In this document: piece by piece, positions 37,523-48,461 of the stretch | How positions within the stretch are numbered: position 1 is the first letter of the stretch | How the letters are laid out: each line of letters opens with the position of its first letter | From: Gammaproteobacteria bacterium | Lineage (GTDB): Bacteria > Pseudomonadota > Gammaproteobacteria > Pseudomonadales > Cellvibrionaceae | NCBI GenBank assembly: GCA_004172865.1 | Contig: SEBV01000009.1 | Location: 248,001 to 312,000 of the forward strand | Direction of reading: 5' to 3' | DNA: 64,000 bases | The notes under the pieces: model-generated | What the model saw: only the letters and a program-made list of their open reading frames with translations | What the model was told of the DNA's origin: nothing | Databases searched by the model: none | Program-made: the position numbers and the translations under genes

Positions 37523-37802
37523 AGGACTTCGAGTTTTTCGGCTTACAAAAAGGCGCGAGTGGCCCAGCGCTGTTCTCAATGCTGGTACTCATGGAGTTGT
37601 GACTACCTTAATGGCGTCACCGGTATTTGAATGGGTTTATGGCAGGAGCGCACTTGCGACTGGCGAGCTGAATGCTATCGGTAAAAATACCGCCGCAAGT
37701 GCCTGATAAAACAATTATTGAAACCTATCATTGAAACAAGAGTTTAACGATTTCCAACCCTGAAAAACCCCTTCAGCCGCCTTCCCCCAGGCGGCTTTTT
37801 TT
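37523..37802 (+). ncRNA. Candidate small RNA divergent from the OxyR-like gene
   Basis: About 280 nt lie between a plausible promoter and a strong plus-strand terminator, with no convincing gene. Nested stems support structure: GCACTTGCG (37650-37658) pairs perfectly with CGCAAGTGC (37694-37702), and inside it CGGTA-AAAA-TACCG (37679-37692) forms a second hairpin. The position matches oxyS beside oxyR in E. coli, but no sequence relation is claimed. The alternative is a short coding gene starting at 37491 or 37512. Confidence 0.45.
37775..37802 (+). terminator. Strong intrinsic terminator on the plus strand
   Basis: AGCCGCC (37775-37781) pairs with GGCGGCT (37790-37796) and is followed by seven or more T. 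No annotated plus-strand gene ends here, so it implies an unlisted transcript. Confidence 0.88.
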
Positions 37803-37813
37803 GGCAAAAAATC

Positions 37814-38521
37814 TTAGGGAAGATCAAACACCAGAGCTTTTACCGGTTCACCTTTCGCACTAAAACTCAAATCGCTTAGGGATTCTATTTTCACGCCGTC
37901 GCCAGCCTGCAAGGTTTCCCAAGCACCATCGTTGCCTTTTACAACTAAGGGCCCCTCAATGTTGTGCACATAGTAACGACGCGCCGTATCGGTATCCAGT
38001 TGAGCGCTTGCTTCAGGTGTCAGGATCAGCTGATAAATACTGGCGTCTTGCTTGATGTGCAAACTGCCATCTTTCCCATCTGGACTAATCACCAGCGTTA
38101 AACCGTGCTCGTTACCGAAATCTTTTTGCTGATAGCCGGGTTTGTGACCAAGCACATTAGGCTGAATCCAGATCTGCAAAAAATGCAGCTTTTCGGTGTT
38201 GGACGGATTGAATTCACTGTGACGAATGCCACTGCCGGCCGACATCAATTGAAACTCACCCGGTGGCAAACTGGTGATATTGCCTTCGCTATCTTTGTGC
38301 GCAATTTCGCCGCTCAACACATAGCTGATAATTTCCATATCGCGGTGACCGTGCGTTTGAAAACCGGCGCTGGGAATCACTTCATCGTCATTGATAACAC
38401 GCAGGGCGGAAAAGCCCATTTGGGTTTCGTCTTGGTAATTGCCGAATGAAAATGTGTGCTTGCTACGAAGCCAATCAAAAGCTCCACTACCACGTTGGTT
38501 GCTGCGTCTAATAGTAAACAT
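37814..38521 (-). CDS. Pirin family protein (YhhW-like bicupin)
   Basis: The 235-residue bicupin has the pirin core: FDWLRSKHTFSFGNY, FQTHGHRDMEIISYVLSG with the metal-binding histidines and glutamate, MSAGSGIRHSEFNPS, and LHFLQIWIQP. Related proteins bind iron and can act as quercetin 2,3-dioxygenases. The natural substrate is unknown. It is a single gene near an OxyR-like regulator; LysR-type regulators often neighbour pirins, so redox control is plausible. Confidence 0.92.
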   Translation of the reverse strand: MFTIRRSNQRGSGAFDWLRSKHTFSFGNYQDETQMGFSALRVINDDEVIPSAGFQTHGHRDMEIISYVLSGEIAHKDSEGNITSLPPGEFQLMSAGSGIRHSEFNPSNTEKLHFLQIWIQPNVLGHKPGYQQKDFGNEHGLTLVISPDGKDGSLHIKQDASIYQLILTPEASAQLDTDTARRYYVHNIEGPLVVKGNDGAWETLQAGDGVKIESLSDLSFSAKGEPVKALVFDLP

Positions 38522-38697
38522 AGTGACTCCTTAATCCAGTGCTGACTTGCGTTTTGCAAGAATGGAAGCAGTGTAGGCCGCACCCATCAATCAATACAGT
38601 GGACAATTTAGTGCGATTAGATCAGTTTTTTAGAAGGGTTTATTTTTTAGGGTAAGCGGTGAACGGAAAGTGCGCTGGCACTTTCCATCTTAAAATT

Positions 38698-39528
38698 TTA
38701 TTTCTTTTCGTTTAATTGTCTACGCAACGCCATAATCACTGGCACAACTTCCGGCCGAATTTGTCGCCATAAATAAAATGCTTCGGCGGCTTGGCCGATT
38801 AACATTCCCAAGCCATCGGCAATTTTTGCAGCGCCTTGTTGTTGTGCCCATTGCATAAATACGGTGGGTTCTGCGCCGTACATTAAATCGTAGCAAGCGG
38901 CATTTGTGTTTAATAAATTTTCAGGCAATGGCGGTAAATCGCCGCTTAAACTCGCTGAAGTTCCGTTGATAATAATATCGAATTGTTCGCCATCTAATTG
39001 TTCAAAACTTTTTGCCTGAACATCGCCAAGATCTTGAAAATGTGCGGCTAATTCTTCCGCTTTTGCGAAGGTGCGATTGGCAATAATAACTTGCGCAGGA
39101 TGCTCCGCTAACACTGGTTGCAAAATTCCACGCACAGCGCCGCCTGCACCTAGAATTAAAATTCGTTTGCCTTCCAGTTCCCAGCCGAGATTGTGCATAT
39201 CGTGCACCATGCCGATGCCGTCGGTGTTATCGCCTAAAATAATTCCGTCGGCCTGAATCGCCAACGTATTTACGGCACCCGCACGCAGCGCACGCGGTGT
39301 AAGTTGTTGCGCAAAATTAAAAGCTTCAATTTTAAATGGCACGGTAATATTTAAACCTTTACCGCCTTGTTTAAAAAATTCGTGCGCCGCTTTTACAAAT
39401 TCGTCGGTAGCCACTAATTGTTTTGCGTAATGCAAATCTTGCCCGGTTTGCTCGGCAAACTGGCGATGAATTGCGGGCGATTTACTGTGATTTATTGGAT
39501 TGCCAAATACGGCGTATTGATCAGTCAT
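38698..39528 (-). CDS. aroE: Shikimate dehydrogenase
   Basis: The enzyme reduces 3-dehydroshikimate with NADPH in aromatic amino acid synthesis. The 276-residue protein has the substrate loop NPINHSKSPAIH, the catalytic lysine region LNITVPFKIEAF, NTDGIGMVHD and the nucleotide-binding GAGGAVRGI. It forms a minus-strand series with hemF and tsaC, as in Pseudomonas, where a quinone reductase gene usually also sits. Confidence 0.97.
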   Translation of the reverse strand: MTDQYAVFGNPINHSKSPAIHRQFAEQTGQDLHYAKQLVATDEFVKAAHEFFKQGGKGLNITVPFKIEAFNFAQQLTPRALRAGAVNTLAIQADGIILGDNTDGIGMVHDMHNLGWELEGKRILILGAGGAVRGILQPVLAEHPAQVIIANRTFAKAEELAAHFQDLGDVQAKSFEQLDGEQFDIIINGTSASLSGDLPPLPENLLNTNAACYDLMYGAEPTVFMQWAQQQGAAKIADGLGMLIGQAAEAFYLWRQIRPEVVPVIMALRRQLNEKK

Positions 39529-39607
39529 TGAAGTTCCATTTAAATAATCTTATTGCTTATACATCGCCACATTCATTGACGATTCGCTCATGCTTTTTAA
39601 TTAAAAT

Positions 39608-40603
<996 letters not shown>

Positions 40604-40626
40604 CTACTCGGCCTTCCATTAAAGCG

Positions 40627-41196
40627 TTAGCCGGGACGAACAATTTCGCCCGTCATTAGGTCACGGATTTCAGAGGGATTGGCGCGATTGCCAACAGCAC
40701 CAGAAGTGATTGCGTCTAACTCGTCGCCGAAGTAGCGATGTACATCAAAACCTGTGCGCGCCGGGCGGCGACCCTGGACATTGCAGGAGGTGGAAACAAT
40801 GGGCGCACCAAAGGCACGACTCAATGCCGACGCCACCGGGTGGGCAGTAACGCGTAGAGCAACGCCGGTGTAATCACCAGTGATCCATTTGGGCGCGAGG
40901 CCGTTATTGGGCACCAGCCAAGTGACGGGACCAGGCCAGGTTTTCTTAATGCGTTGACGTTGGATATCGTTCAAATGGTAGATAAAGGGTTCGAACAAAC
41001 TGATGTCCGCCGCCACCAAAATCAGGCCCTTATTGACGGGGCGTTGCTTCATCTCCAACAAACGCATTACCGCATCTTCATTGAAAGGATTACACCCCAA
41101 ACCCCATACGGCTTCAGTGGGGTAAGCGACTACGCCGCCCTGCCACATTTGTTTTGCAGCGTACTGCACACGGGGATTCAGTATCCAATTATTCAT
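40627..41196 (-). CDS. tsaC: Threonylcarbamoyl-AMP synthase (YrdC/TsaC)
   Basis: The enzyme makes threonylcarbamoyl-AMP from threonine, bicarbonate and ATP for the tRNA t6A37 modification. The 189-residue length is that of bacterial TsaC. It has VVAYPTEAVWGLGCNP, KQRPVNKGLILVAA, the SxxC loop STSCNVQGRRPA and WPGPVTWLVP. The ATG at 41196 has AAGG upstream; an upstream TTG is less likely. Confidence 0.94.
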   Translation of the reverse strand: MNNWILNPRVQYAAKQMWQGGVVAYPTEAVWGLGCNPFNEDAVMRLLEMKQRPVNKGLILVAADISLFEPFIYHLNDIQRQRIKKTWPGPVTWLVPNNGLAPKWITGDYTGVALRVTAHPVASALSRAFGAPIVSTSCNVQGRRPARTGFDVHRYFGDELDAITSGAVGNRANPSEIRDLMTGEIVRPG

Positions 41197-41285
41197 AACC
41201 AACGCCTTAAAGAGAGATGCTGGCAATCTACCGAATTATCGCAGGCACGTATAGCAGGCAAACTTGTTCACAACATGGATGCATC

Positions 41286-42434
41286 TCAAATACGCTGATA
41301 ACCAGCGCCGAGTTGCTGAACATAACCTTTGATTTCCAAGCCAATCAACTGCGCGGCGACACTGCCGACAGCAATATCGGTTCGCTCAACAAGTTCATCG
41401 ATATTGACGGGATCGTAGCCCATCGCATGAATGAGTTGCTGCTCGGCGGGCGATAATCCGTCCAGACTTTTATGATCCAATTCGGTTTTCTTTTCGGCAC
41501 GCTGCAGCATTTTTGTAAGCCTCTCACGTTGAAAGCCGAGCATGCCTTGCAGTTGATCCACAATATCCTGCCCGGTTTCAACAAGCGTTGCGCCCTGCCG
41601 GATAAGCTGATGGCAGCCGCGCGCCAAGGGATTGTGAATAGAGCCGGGAATCGCAAAGACTTCGCGATTTTGCTGCAACGCGGTTTTGGCGGTAATGAGC
41701 GATCCACTTTGCACCGCCGCTTCAACCACCAATACGCCGTAACTCAAGCCGCTGATAATGCGATTACGCTGTGGAAAATTGGCCGCGTTCGCGCTGCTCC
41801 CCAAAGGCAGCTCACTTACCAAAGCGCCGCCATTGGCAATAATTTGCTGCGCGAGATTTCTATGGCGCGAGGGGTATATCAAATCAATTCCCGTACCCAT
41901 TACCGCAATGGTTCTGCCGCTTGCCGCAAGCGCGCCTTGATGTGCAGCGGCATCCACCCCCAAGGCCAAACCGCTGGTCACCGTAAAACCATTGCCCGCC
42001 AAAAACTCGGCGAAGCGATGCGCATTTTCTGCACCGCCGCTGCTCGGGTTGCGGCTGCCGACTATGGCGATTTGCGGTAGACCCAAAAGGTGAATATCGC
42101 CACGCACAAACAGCAGCGGCGGTAACTTCGGAATTTGACGCAGGAGTTCTGGATAAATGGAATCGGCGAGCGCTACTAAGTGAACATCCGTTTGCGAATT
42201 TAACCAATCCAGATCAGCAAACACTTTTTGGGCGATTTTGGAGGATTCTCCGAGAGACTGGAAATCCTTAACTACAGCCAGTGTTTCTTCATGAACTATC
42301 GCTTGTAACTTGGCAAGCGATTGAGTTAGCACTGATTCAGGCGAACCAAATAGTTCGACCAACTTGCTGTAAGTGGCGGCACCAACCTGAGGTAAGCGAT
42401 GTAAAACGAGGGCGTGAAAGCGAGGATCTTGCAT
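41286..42434 (-). CDS. dprA: DNA processing protein DprA
   Basis: DprA loads RecA on incoming single-stranded DNA during natural transformation. The 382-residue protein has an N-terminal SAM-like helical part, the Rossmann core (IAIVGSRNPSSGGAENAHRF, SGLALGVDAAAHQGAL, FPQRNRIISGLSYGVLVVEA, GCHQLIRQGATLV) and a C-terminal winged-helix-like domain. It lies between the LysM gene and tsaC, as in Pseudomonas, and suggests some capacity for DNA uptake. Confidence 0.96.
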   Translation of the reverse strand: MQDPRFHALVLHRLPQVGAATYSKLVELFGSPESVLTQSLAKLQAIVHEETLAVVKDFQSLGESSKIAQKVFADLDWLNSQTDVHLVALADSIYPELLRQIPKLPPLLFVRGDIHLLGLPQIAIVGSRNPSSGGAENAHRFAEFLAGNGFTVTSGLALGVDAAAHQGALAASGRTIAVMGTGIDLIYPSRHRNLAQQIIANGGALVSELPLGSSANAANFPQRNRIISGLSYGVLVVEAAVQSGSLITAKTALQQNREVFAIPGSIHNPLARGCHQLIRQGATLVETGQDIVDQLQGMLGFQRERLTKMLQRAEKKTELDHKSLDGLSPAEQQLIHAMGYDPVNIDELVERTDIAVGSVAAQLIGLEIKGYVQQLGAGYQRI

Positions 42435-42457
42435 GATTCATCCTTGTTAATACGGGT

Positions 42458-42489
42458 TAAAAAAATAGCGGCGCTTCATGCGCCGCTAT
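42458..42489 (-). terminator. Intrinsic terminator after the LysM gene
   Basis: On the minus strand a perfect 10-bp stem (ATAGCGGCGC with GCGCCGCTAT) encloses 5 nt and is followed by a run of T. It sits just after the stop at 42512 and before dprA. Confidence 0.9.
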
Positions 42490-42511
42490 CGGGTTTTAGC
42501 TGAATATAAGT

Positions 42512-43561
42512 TTACGGATTTTGTAAAGAATCGCCAACTGCCAATGGACGGTCTGCTTCCAACACCAAAGCAAAACTCATTTTCTTGAAGGTGCGGAAAA
42601 CCATTAACAGGCCGGCGCGCTCGTCTGGAAGTGCCACTTTGCCGCCGTTAACACGGTCGGTCACAATCTCGCCTTTCTTGTAGATCGCCAGTACGTTGCC
42701 AACTTTCAGACCTTCGCGGTCGCCACGGTTGATCATCACTACGTTATATTTGCCAACCTGTCTTACGCCACTTTCCACGCCGATGATTGCGCCGGTAATA
42801 TCGCTATCAGGACCGCTTGGGTAGAAGGTTGAGCTGGTTGAACGGTCTTCACTTGGCAAGAGGTAATCGCCAACACGAATTTCTTCATTAGCACGTAATA
42901 TATTGACGGTAGCTATATCGCCTTTCATTGCCTTGATGCTAACTGAACCCACACCCAAAGCATGCAAACCAAGAATTTCTTTGGTAACTGGGTCGCGGAA
43001 AAGTTCGCCTTTGCGATAAAGGCCAAAGTTAGTTAAATCTCTAAAATTACCGCGCGCATAAGCTTCGTCGCCTGCACCCGCCACAATACGTTTTTGTGGA
43101 CCAGCGATAATGTAAGGCGCGTTGAGCAGTACTTTTTCATCTTCAACTACACGGCTGCGCGATAAGAAACTATCAATACGATCAAGCGGAATGGTCGAAA
43201 TCGCCAAATCAGTTTGAATTACGCGAACGCTAGGAGATAACTTTTCAGTGGCGTTAACGCCTTGGCCTGGCAATAATTTTAGTGTGCGCTCAGAGGTCAA
43301 GCGTGGCTGACCATCGATATAAACCAAATGGATAAGGTCGCCGGGATAGATCAGGTGAGGGTTTTCAATTTGTGGGTTCGCATGCCAGATTTCTGGCCAT
43401 TTCCAGGGCGAACTCAAAAAGGTGCTGGAGATATCCCACAGGGTATCGCCCTTCTTTACGGTGTATTCATCGGGATGACCCGGCTTGAGTAACGAGTCCT
43501 GAGCCCAGACATTGAAGCTCAAGAAAGCAGCGGCGATAATACCAATAATCATTTTTTTCAT
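42512..43561 (-). CDS. LysM peptidoglycan-binding protein
   Basis: The 349-residue exported protein has a signal peptide (to about residue 20) and one LysM domain at about 33-80 ([17 protein letters not shown] to [11 protein letters not shown]). A large C-terminal part of unknown fold follows, with [26 protein letters not shown]. It is the counterpart of the LysM protein between dprA and def in Pseudomonas. A role in the cell envelope is inferred from LysM. Confidence 0.92.
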   Translation of the reverse strand: MKKMIIGIIAAAFLSFNVWAQDSLLKPGHPDEYTVKKGDTLWDISSTFLSSPWKWPEIWHANPQIENPHLIYPGDLIHLVYIDGQPRLTSERTLKLLPGQGVNATEKLSPSVRVIQTDLAISTIPLDRIDSFLSRSRVVEDEKVLLNAPYIIAGPQKRIVAGAGDEAYARGNFRDLTNFGLYRKGELFRDPVTKEILGLHALGVGSVSIKAMKGDIATVNILRANEEIRVGDYLLPSEDRSTSSTFYPSGPDSDITGAIIGVESGVRQVGKYNVVMINRGDREGLKVGNVLAIYKKGEIVTDRVNGGKVALPDERAGLLMVFRTFKKMSFALVLEADRPLAVGDSLQNP

Positions 43562-43580
43562 AAAAACCGATCCTGTTTTA

Positions 43581-43610
43581 TTCGGCCATCAGGCAGATAG
43601 ACGTTATAAT
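43581..43610 (+). promoter_or_regulatory. Candidate promoter for def-fmt-rsmB
   Basis: A perfect TATAAT lies at 43605-43610 with a weak -35 (TTCGGC, 43581-43586) 18 bp upstream, in the divergent gap between the LysM gene and def. Confidence 0.45.
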
Positions 43611-43715
43611 AGCTTATTATTCCACCATGCTGCTTCCAGAATACAGAGTATTTCCTGTACGATCATCATGTTAGCAGCGCTTATTATCTTTTTACTAGAA
43701 GTTTGTCACAAGACT

Positions 43716-44225
43716 ATGGCTATATTAGAAATACTTGAATTCCCCGATCCACGCCTCCGCACAATCGCCAAACCGGTTGTAAGTGTAGACGAAAGAGTCC
43801 GGAATCTAATTAATGATATGTTCGACACTATGTACGATGCTCCGGGCGTTGGCCTGGCTGCTTCGCAAATCAATGTGCATGAACGTATCGTAGTAATAGA
43901 CGTCAGCGAAGATAAGTCGGAACCGCTGGTGTTTATTAATCCTGAAGTTACCGTTTTGGATGAAGACCTGCACGAATACGACGAAGGCTGCCTCTCCATA
44001 CCGGGCTTTTATGAGACGGTGCAACGCCCCGAACATATCAGCGTAACGGCGCTTGATCGCGATGGAAAATCTTTCACGATTAAACCTTATGGTTTGCTCG
44101 CAGTATGTATTCAGCATGAGCTGGATCATTTAAATGGAAAGCTATTTGTGGATTATATTTCGCCGCTGAAACGAACTCGAATCCGCAAAAAACTTGAGAA
44201 AAAACATAAAGAAGAGGCGCGCTAA
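43716..44225 (+). CDS. def: Peptide deformylase
   Basis: The enzyme removes the N-formyl group from new proteins using a metal ion. The 169-residue length is typical. The three motifs are present: [16 protein letters not shown] and the metal-binding HELDHLNG. The ATG at 43716 gives the conserved start [15 protein letters not shown]; in-frame codons further upstream lie in the promoter region. The fmt gene follows. Confidence 0.97.
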   Translation: MAILEILEFPDPRLRTIAKPVVSVDERVRNLINDMFDTMYDAPGVGLAASQINVHERIVVIDVSEDKSEPLVFINPEVTVLDEDLHEYDEGCLSIPGFYETVQRPEHISVTALDRDGKSFTIKPYGLLAVCIQHELDHLNGKLFVDYISPLKRTRIRKKLEKKHKEEAR

Positions 44226-44238
44226 GCGCCTTTTTGTT
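44215..44238 (+). terminator. Weak terminator overlapping the def stop
   Basis: AGGCGC (44215-44220) pairs with GCGCCT (44226-44231), followed by a run of T. The stop codon is in the loop. Because fmt lies downstream, it probably reduces rather than ends transcription. Confidence 0.6.
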
Positions 44239-44288
44239 TTGGTTTGATCCGTAAATAATTGTCCTACTCTTTGATATCCCATAATTCC

Positions 44289-45278
44289 ATGCCTGATACT
44301 CAATCCTTAAAAATCATCTTCGCCGGCACGCCCGAATTCGCTGCCGAGCACTTGAAAGCCTTGATCCGCAGTCGCCATAAGGTTATCGCCGTTTATTCCC
44401 AACCGGACCGCCCAGCGGGACGTGGCAAAAAACTGACCGCCAGCCCCGTAAAAGAAGTGGCACTCGCTAATGATATTCCCGTCCATCAACCGCTGAATTT
44501 TAAAAGCGATGAAGCTAAAGCAGAATTGGCTGCGCTGAATGCCGATTTAATGGTGGTGGTCGCTTACGGATTGATATTACCTAAAGCTGTTTTGGATACA
44601 CCACGTCTCGGTTGCATCAACGTTCACGCGTCCATCCTTCCACGCTGGCGCGGCGCGGCGCCGATTCAGCGAGCCATTGAAGCTGGTGATACCGAAACTG
44701 GCGTTACCATTATGCAGATGGATGTCGGCCTCGATACTGGCGATATGCTAATTAAAGCTTTTTGTCCGATTTTAGCGACAGATACTGGAGGAAGTTTGCA
44801 TGATCGACTCCTAACGATTGGAACTCCTGCATTATTGGAAGCCTTGGATCAGATTCAAGCTGACCAAATTAATCCCATCAAACAAGATGATTCACTGAGT
44901 AACTACGCACTCAAATTATCCAAAGAAGAAGCCGCTTTAAATTGGCAACTTTCTGCACTCGATCTGGAGCGAAAAGTCCGTGCGTTTAATCCTTTCCCGG
45001 TAGCCCATACCAAACCAGCAGGTGCAAATGACGACGCGCGTATTCGGGTTTGGGCTGCTAAAGCAACGGATGCGACGACCAATTCCCAACTCGGAAGCAT
45101 CACCCAAATAACTGGCGATGGACTTTGGGTTGCTTGCGCACAAGGGCAACTAATCCTTGAACAGCTGCAATTACCAGGCAAAAAAGCCATGAATGTCGGC
45201 GAAATCCTGCGCGGTCATCCAGATTTATTTAAGGTCGGAGATATATTAGATACACCTGTGCTGGAGCAAAACACGTGA
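44289..45278 (+). CDS. fmt: Methionyl-tRNA formyltransferase
   Basis: The enzyme formylates initiator Met-tRNA using 10-formyltetrahydrofolate. The 329-residue protein has [16 protein letters not shown], the folate site ([20 protein letters not shown]) with the catalytic Asn and His, and [10 protein letters not shown]. The ATG at 44289 fits the family, although no clear ribosome site is seen. The end overlaps rsmB by four bases (GTGA), so the two are coupled. Confidence 0.96.
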   Translation: MPDTQSLKIIFAGTPEFAAEHLKALIRSRHKVIAVYSQPDRPAGRGKKLTASPVKEVALANDIPVHQPLNFKSDEAKAELAALNADLMVVVAYGLILPKAVLDTPRLGCINVHASILPRWRGAAPIQRAIEAGDTETGVTIMQMDVGLDTGDMLIKAFCPILATDTGGSLHDRLLTIGTPALLEALDQIQADQINPIKQDDSLSNYALKLSKEEAALNWQLSALDLERKVRAFNPFPVAHTKPAGANDDARIRVWAAKATDATTNSQLGSITQITGDGLWVACAQGQLILEQLQLPGKKAMNVGEILRGHPDLFKVGDILDTPVLEQNT

Positions 45279-46573
45279 TTAGCGTACGCGCCGCCGCCGC
45301 GCAGGTTTTAGCCCAAATACTCCAAAGCAAAGGTTCGCTCTCCAGCCTTTTACCTGCAATTCAGCCTCAAGTTGCTGAAAAAGATCGTTCGCTGTTGCAA
45401 GAGCTGTGTTTCGGCACTTGCCGTTACCAACCACAGTTAAGCGCTTACGTGGAATGTTTGGTAGATAAACCTTTGCGCGTGAAAGACAGCGACATCCAGG
45501 CGCTACTGTTACTTGGTCTCTATCAACTGTTGCACACTCGCATTCCCGATCACGCCGCTCTGGGCGAGACGGTAGAAGTAACGCGCTTTCTCAAAAAGCC
45601 TTGGGCGACCAATTTGGTCAATGGCGTCTTGCGTAAATTTCAGCGCGACAAAGCCAAACTGGATAAATTACTCGCGCAAAATCTCGCTTTCCAGAATAAC
45701 CATCCCGCCTGGCTGGAAGGAATGCTTCGCAAAAATTGGCCGGATCAACTCGACCAAATTATCGCCGCGAACAACAGCCATCCGCCCTTTAGCCTGCGCA
45801 TTAACACTCGCAAAATCAGCCGTAGCGATTACCTTGCACTTTTGGATGAGCTGGAAATCGAAGCGGCCGAAACTCCTTTTAGCCCTTATGGAATCACGCT
45901 GACGCAAGCCTGCGACCCGCGCAAATTGCCGCTGTTTACTGAAGGCGTAATCAGCGTGCAGGACGAAGCAGCTCAACTCAGCGCCGATCTTTTGCAACTA
46001 GCGCCCAACCTGCGCGTGCTCGATGCCTGTTGCGCGCCCGGCGGCAAAACCGGTCATATGCTGGAAGTTGAACCGAGTTTGCAGGTTATCGCACTGGATG
46101 CTGACGAACGCCGCCTATTGCGAGTACGGGAAAATCTTAATCGCCTTGGCGTGACCGCGAATGTTGTTTGCGGCGATGGAACCCAAACTCCCGAGTGGTG
46201 GGATGGCGAGCAATTTGATCGCATCCTGCTGGATGCACCTTGCTCGGCCACCGGTATTATCCGACGTCATCCCGATATCAAAGTGCTGCGGACAGCGGAT
46301 GAAATCGAAAAACTCGTAGAGTTGCAAACCCAGCTTCTTAAGAGTCTTTGGTCAGTACTGAAGCCCGGCGGCCTGCTGGTTTACGCTACGTGCTCGGTGA
46401 TGCCGAGAGAAAATGCGCAAGTCGTTACGACATTTCTTAAGCGACAACCTCAGGCAACTGCCGAAGTTCTCGACGTGGAATGGGGTATTGAACAAGCCGT
46501 TGGCAGGCAGCTATTGCCATCTGCCACGGGTCACGATGGATTTTATTACGCGGTATTGCGCAAAGCGGTTTAA
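45275..46573 (+). CDS. rsmB: 16S rRNA m5C967 methyltransferase RsmB
   Basis: RsmB methylates C967 of 16S rRNA. The 432-residue protein starts with GTG inside the fmt stop. It has an N-terminal NusB-like helical domain (about 1-140) and a Rossmann methyltransferase domain with the SAM motif [32 protein letters not shown] and the nucleophile cysteine in YATCSVMP. Its stop overlaps the convergent LysR gene by four bases. The trkA gene that usually follows in Pseudomonas is not here. Confidence 0.96.
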   Translation: MISVRAAAAQVLAQILQSKGSLSSLLPAIQPQVAEKDRSLLQELCFGTCRYQPQLSAYVECLVDKPLRVKDSDIQALLLLGLYQLLHTRIPDHAALGETVEVTRFLKKPWATNLVNGVLRKFQRDKAKLDKLLAQNLAFQNNHPAWLEGMLRKNWPDQLDQIIAANNSHPPFSLRINTRKISRSDYLALLDELEIEAAETPFSPYGITLTQACDPRKLPLFTEGVISVQDEAAQLSADLLQLAPNLRVLDACCAPGGKTGHMLEVEPSLQVIALDADERRLLRVRENLNRLGVTANVVCGDGTQTPEWWDGEQFDRILLDAPCSATGIIRRHPDIKVLRTADEIEKLVELQTQLLKSLWSVLKPGGLLVYATCSVMPRENAQVVTTFLKRQPQATAEVLDVEWGIEQAVGRQLLPSATGHDGFYYAVLRKAV

Positions 46574-47469
46574 GTATTTTGCTGCGAAAAATGCTGCGCC
46601 AATGTATCAAACACCAGTCGAATCCGTGCGGGGACTGGGCCGCGTTGGGGTCGATATATATAAAGATCCCAAGGTTCGGGCGTGAATTCCGCCAACACGG
46701 GTGTCAGCAGACCCTGCTTGAGATGTTCGTCAATCAATAAGCTCGGAAGCTGGCCGAAGCCCAAACCGGCCATAACCGCGTCCAATTCAGATTCCGGGTC
46801 ATCTGTACTAAAGCTTGGGCGCGCTGGCGTCCACTGTTTTTCTGCGTTAAAAAACCACGCCCAAAACCTGCCGTTGTTGCGATCCTGAATCGCCGTAACT
46901 GGCAGGCTCTGCAGGTCATCTGGCAACTGCGGAATACCCACTCGCGCAATCAGTTCCGGCGTGCCCACCACATGAAGAAACACCTTGCCTAACTGGCGAA
47001 CGATAAAGCGATTGTCGGGAATAAAACCAATCCGCACGCCTATATCGATTCTTTCATCGACCACATTGGAAATCGCATCGTTCAGGGTTAAATCCAACTC
47101 CAGACCGGGATGCTTGCGCGCCAAGGCGGTGAGCACCGGCATCAGCTGGCGGCGCCCCAGAAAAACCGGCGCAGTTATGCGCACTCGCCCCACCAACTCG
47201 TTATTGCTAACCGGACTGCCCGCTTCAAAAAGCTCGTCGATTTGCTGCAAGCTGTGACGCGCCTTAATTACCAGTGCTTCGCCCGCCTGAGTAACTTGCG
47301 TACGTCGCGTATTGCGGTGAAACAGCAATTCGCCCTGCAAATTTTCCAGCACCTGCACCGCGCGAGTTACCGCTTGCGGCGAAATGCCAAGACGATGCGC
47401 GGCATCTTTAAAATTACCGGCATCTACCGCTGCACAAAAAATCCGCAACATTTCCAAACGATTTAGCAC
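46570..47469 (-). CDS. LysR family transcriptional regulator
   Basis: The 299-residue regulator has an N-terminal winged helix-turn-helix (MLRIFCAAVDAGNFKDAAHRLGISPQ split over two helices, then AVTRAVQVLE) and a C-terminal ligand domain. It is divergent from an SDR gene with 145 bp between, the classical arrangement of a LysR regulator and its target. A palindromic LysR box lies just upstream. The effector is unknown. Confidence 0.92.
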   Translation of the reverse strand: MLNRLEMLRIFCAAVDAGNFKDAAHRLGISPQAVTRAVQVLENLQGELLFHRNTRRTQVTQAGEALVIKARHSLQQIDELFEAGSPVSNNELVGRVRITAPVFLGRRQLMPVLTALARKHPGLELDLTLNDAISNVVDERIDIGVRIGFIPDNRFIVRQLGKVFLHVVGTPELIARVGIPQLPDDLQSLPVTAIQDRNNGRFWAWFFNAEKQWTPARPSFSTDDPESELDAVMAGLGFGQLPSLLIDEHLKQGLLTPVLAEFTPEPWDLYIYRPQRGPVPARIRLVFDTLAQHFSQQNT

Positions 47470-47485
47470 ACTTAACTCCTCATTG

Positions 47486-47502
47486 ATTCCATTTTTTGGA
47501 AT
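47486..47502. promoter_or_regulatory. LysR-type box between the LysR gene and the SDR gene
   Basis: ATTCCA-TTTTT-TGGAAT is a perfect inverted repeat that contains T-N11-A, the general LysR-regulator motif. It begins 17 bp upstream of the LysR start and is the best candidate for its binding site. Confidence 0.6.
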
Positions 47503-47614
47503 TCTTAAATCGTAACACTTCCATTTATTAATAGCATGGCTCGGGCGATACTTTCCCCGTCGTTGAGCAAAACCTTAAACAAACACATTAATCATCATCA
47601 ATGAGGTAAGTATC

Positions 47615-48361
47615 ATGAGCAACAATATCCGTGAAAAAGTAGTCGTCATCACTGGCGCCAGCAGTGGTTTGGGCGAATCAACAGCACGTCATCTCGCCAG
47701 TCTGGGCGCATCGGTTGTGCTGGGTGCGCGTCGCACTGACAAGCTGGAAACTATCGCCGCCGAGATTCGCGGTGCAGGCGGAAAAGTCGCAATCAAAGCC
47801 ACCGACGTTACCCGCGCAGATGACCTCAAAGCCTTGGTGCAATTGGCCAAGGACAGTTTCGGAAAAGTCGATGTTATTGTTAACAACGCGGGCTTGATGG
47901 CAATAGCGCCCATGACTGAAACCAAGGTTGAAGAGTGGAATCGCATGATCGACATCAACATCAAAGGTTTGCTGTACGGCGTAGCCGCAGTTTTACCTGA
48001 GTTTCAGGCGCAAAACTCCGGTCACATTATTAACGTGGCGTCGGTCGGTGGGATTAAAGTTTTCGCACCGGGCGGTACAGTTTATAGCAGCACCAAATTC
48101 GCGGTGCGCGCGATCACCGAAGGCTTGCGCATTGAGTTGGATAACAATATCCGCACTACCATTATTTCGCCCGGCGCCGTCAGCTCGGAATTGAAAAATG
48201 GCAGCTCGCATGCGGAGAGTAGCGCGTTTGTAAATGATTTCTACCGCAACAATGAAATTCCCGCAGACTCGGTAGCCCGCGCCATCGCCTACGCGATTGA
48301 GCAACCAGCGAATGTGGATATCAGTGAGATTGTGATTCGTCCAACGGTGCAGGAGTTTTAA
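47615..48361 (+). CDS. Short-chain dehydrogenase/reductase
   Basis: The 248-residue classical SDR has the NADP-type nucleotide motif TGASSGLG, NNAG, the catalytic serine region INVASVGG and YSSTKFAV with the Tyr-x-x-x-Lys pair. A basic pair, ARR, after beta-2 suggests NADP. The substrate is unknown. GAGGTAAG precedes the ATG. It is probably controlled by the divergent LysR protein. Confidence 0.93.
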   Translation: MSNNIREKVVVITGASSGLGESTARHLASLGASVVLGARRTDKLETIAAEIRGAGGKVAIKATDVTRADDLKALVQLAKDSFGKVDVIVNNAGLMAIAPMTETKVEEWNRMIDINIKGLLYGVAAVLPEFQAQNSGHIINVASVGGIKVFAPGGTVYSSTKFAVRAITEGLRIELDNNIRTTIISPGAVSSELKNGSSHAESSAFVNDFYRNNEIPADSVARAIAYAIEQPANVDISEIVIRPTVQEF

Positions 48362-48461
48362 TCGCACACGCCAGCGCTAAATGTGAAAGGGCTTGTATTT
48401 GCAGCGCGATTGCAACCAAGCCCGTGTTACTCTTTGCGATGAATTATTAGCAGAGGTCAGC

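Noticed and set aside
37491-37706. A 71-codon plus-strand gene between the OxyR-like and pirin genes
   Set aside because: The start is TTG or an ATG within a likely -10 box, the product resembles nothing, and the stretch is full of nested stems; a small RNA explains the terminator better. Not fully excluded.
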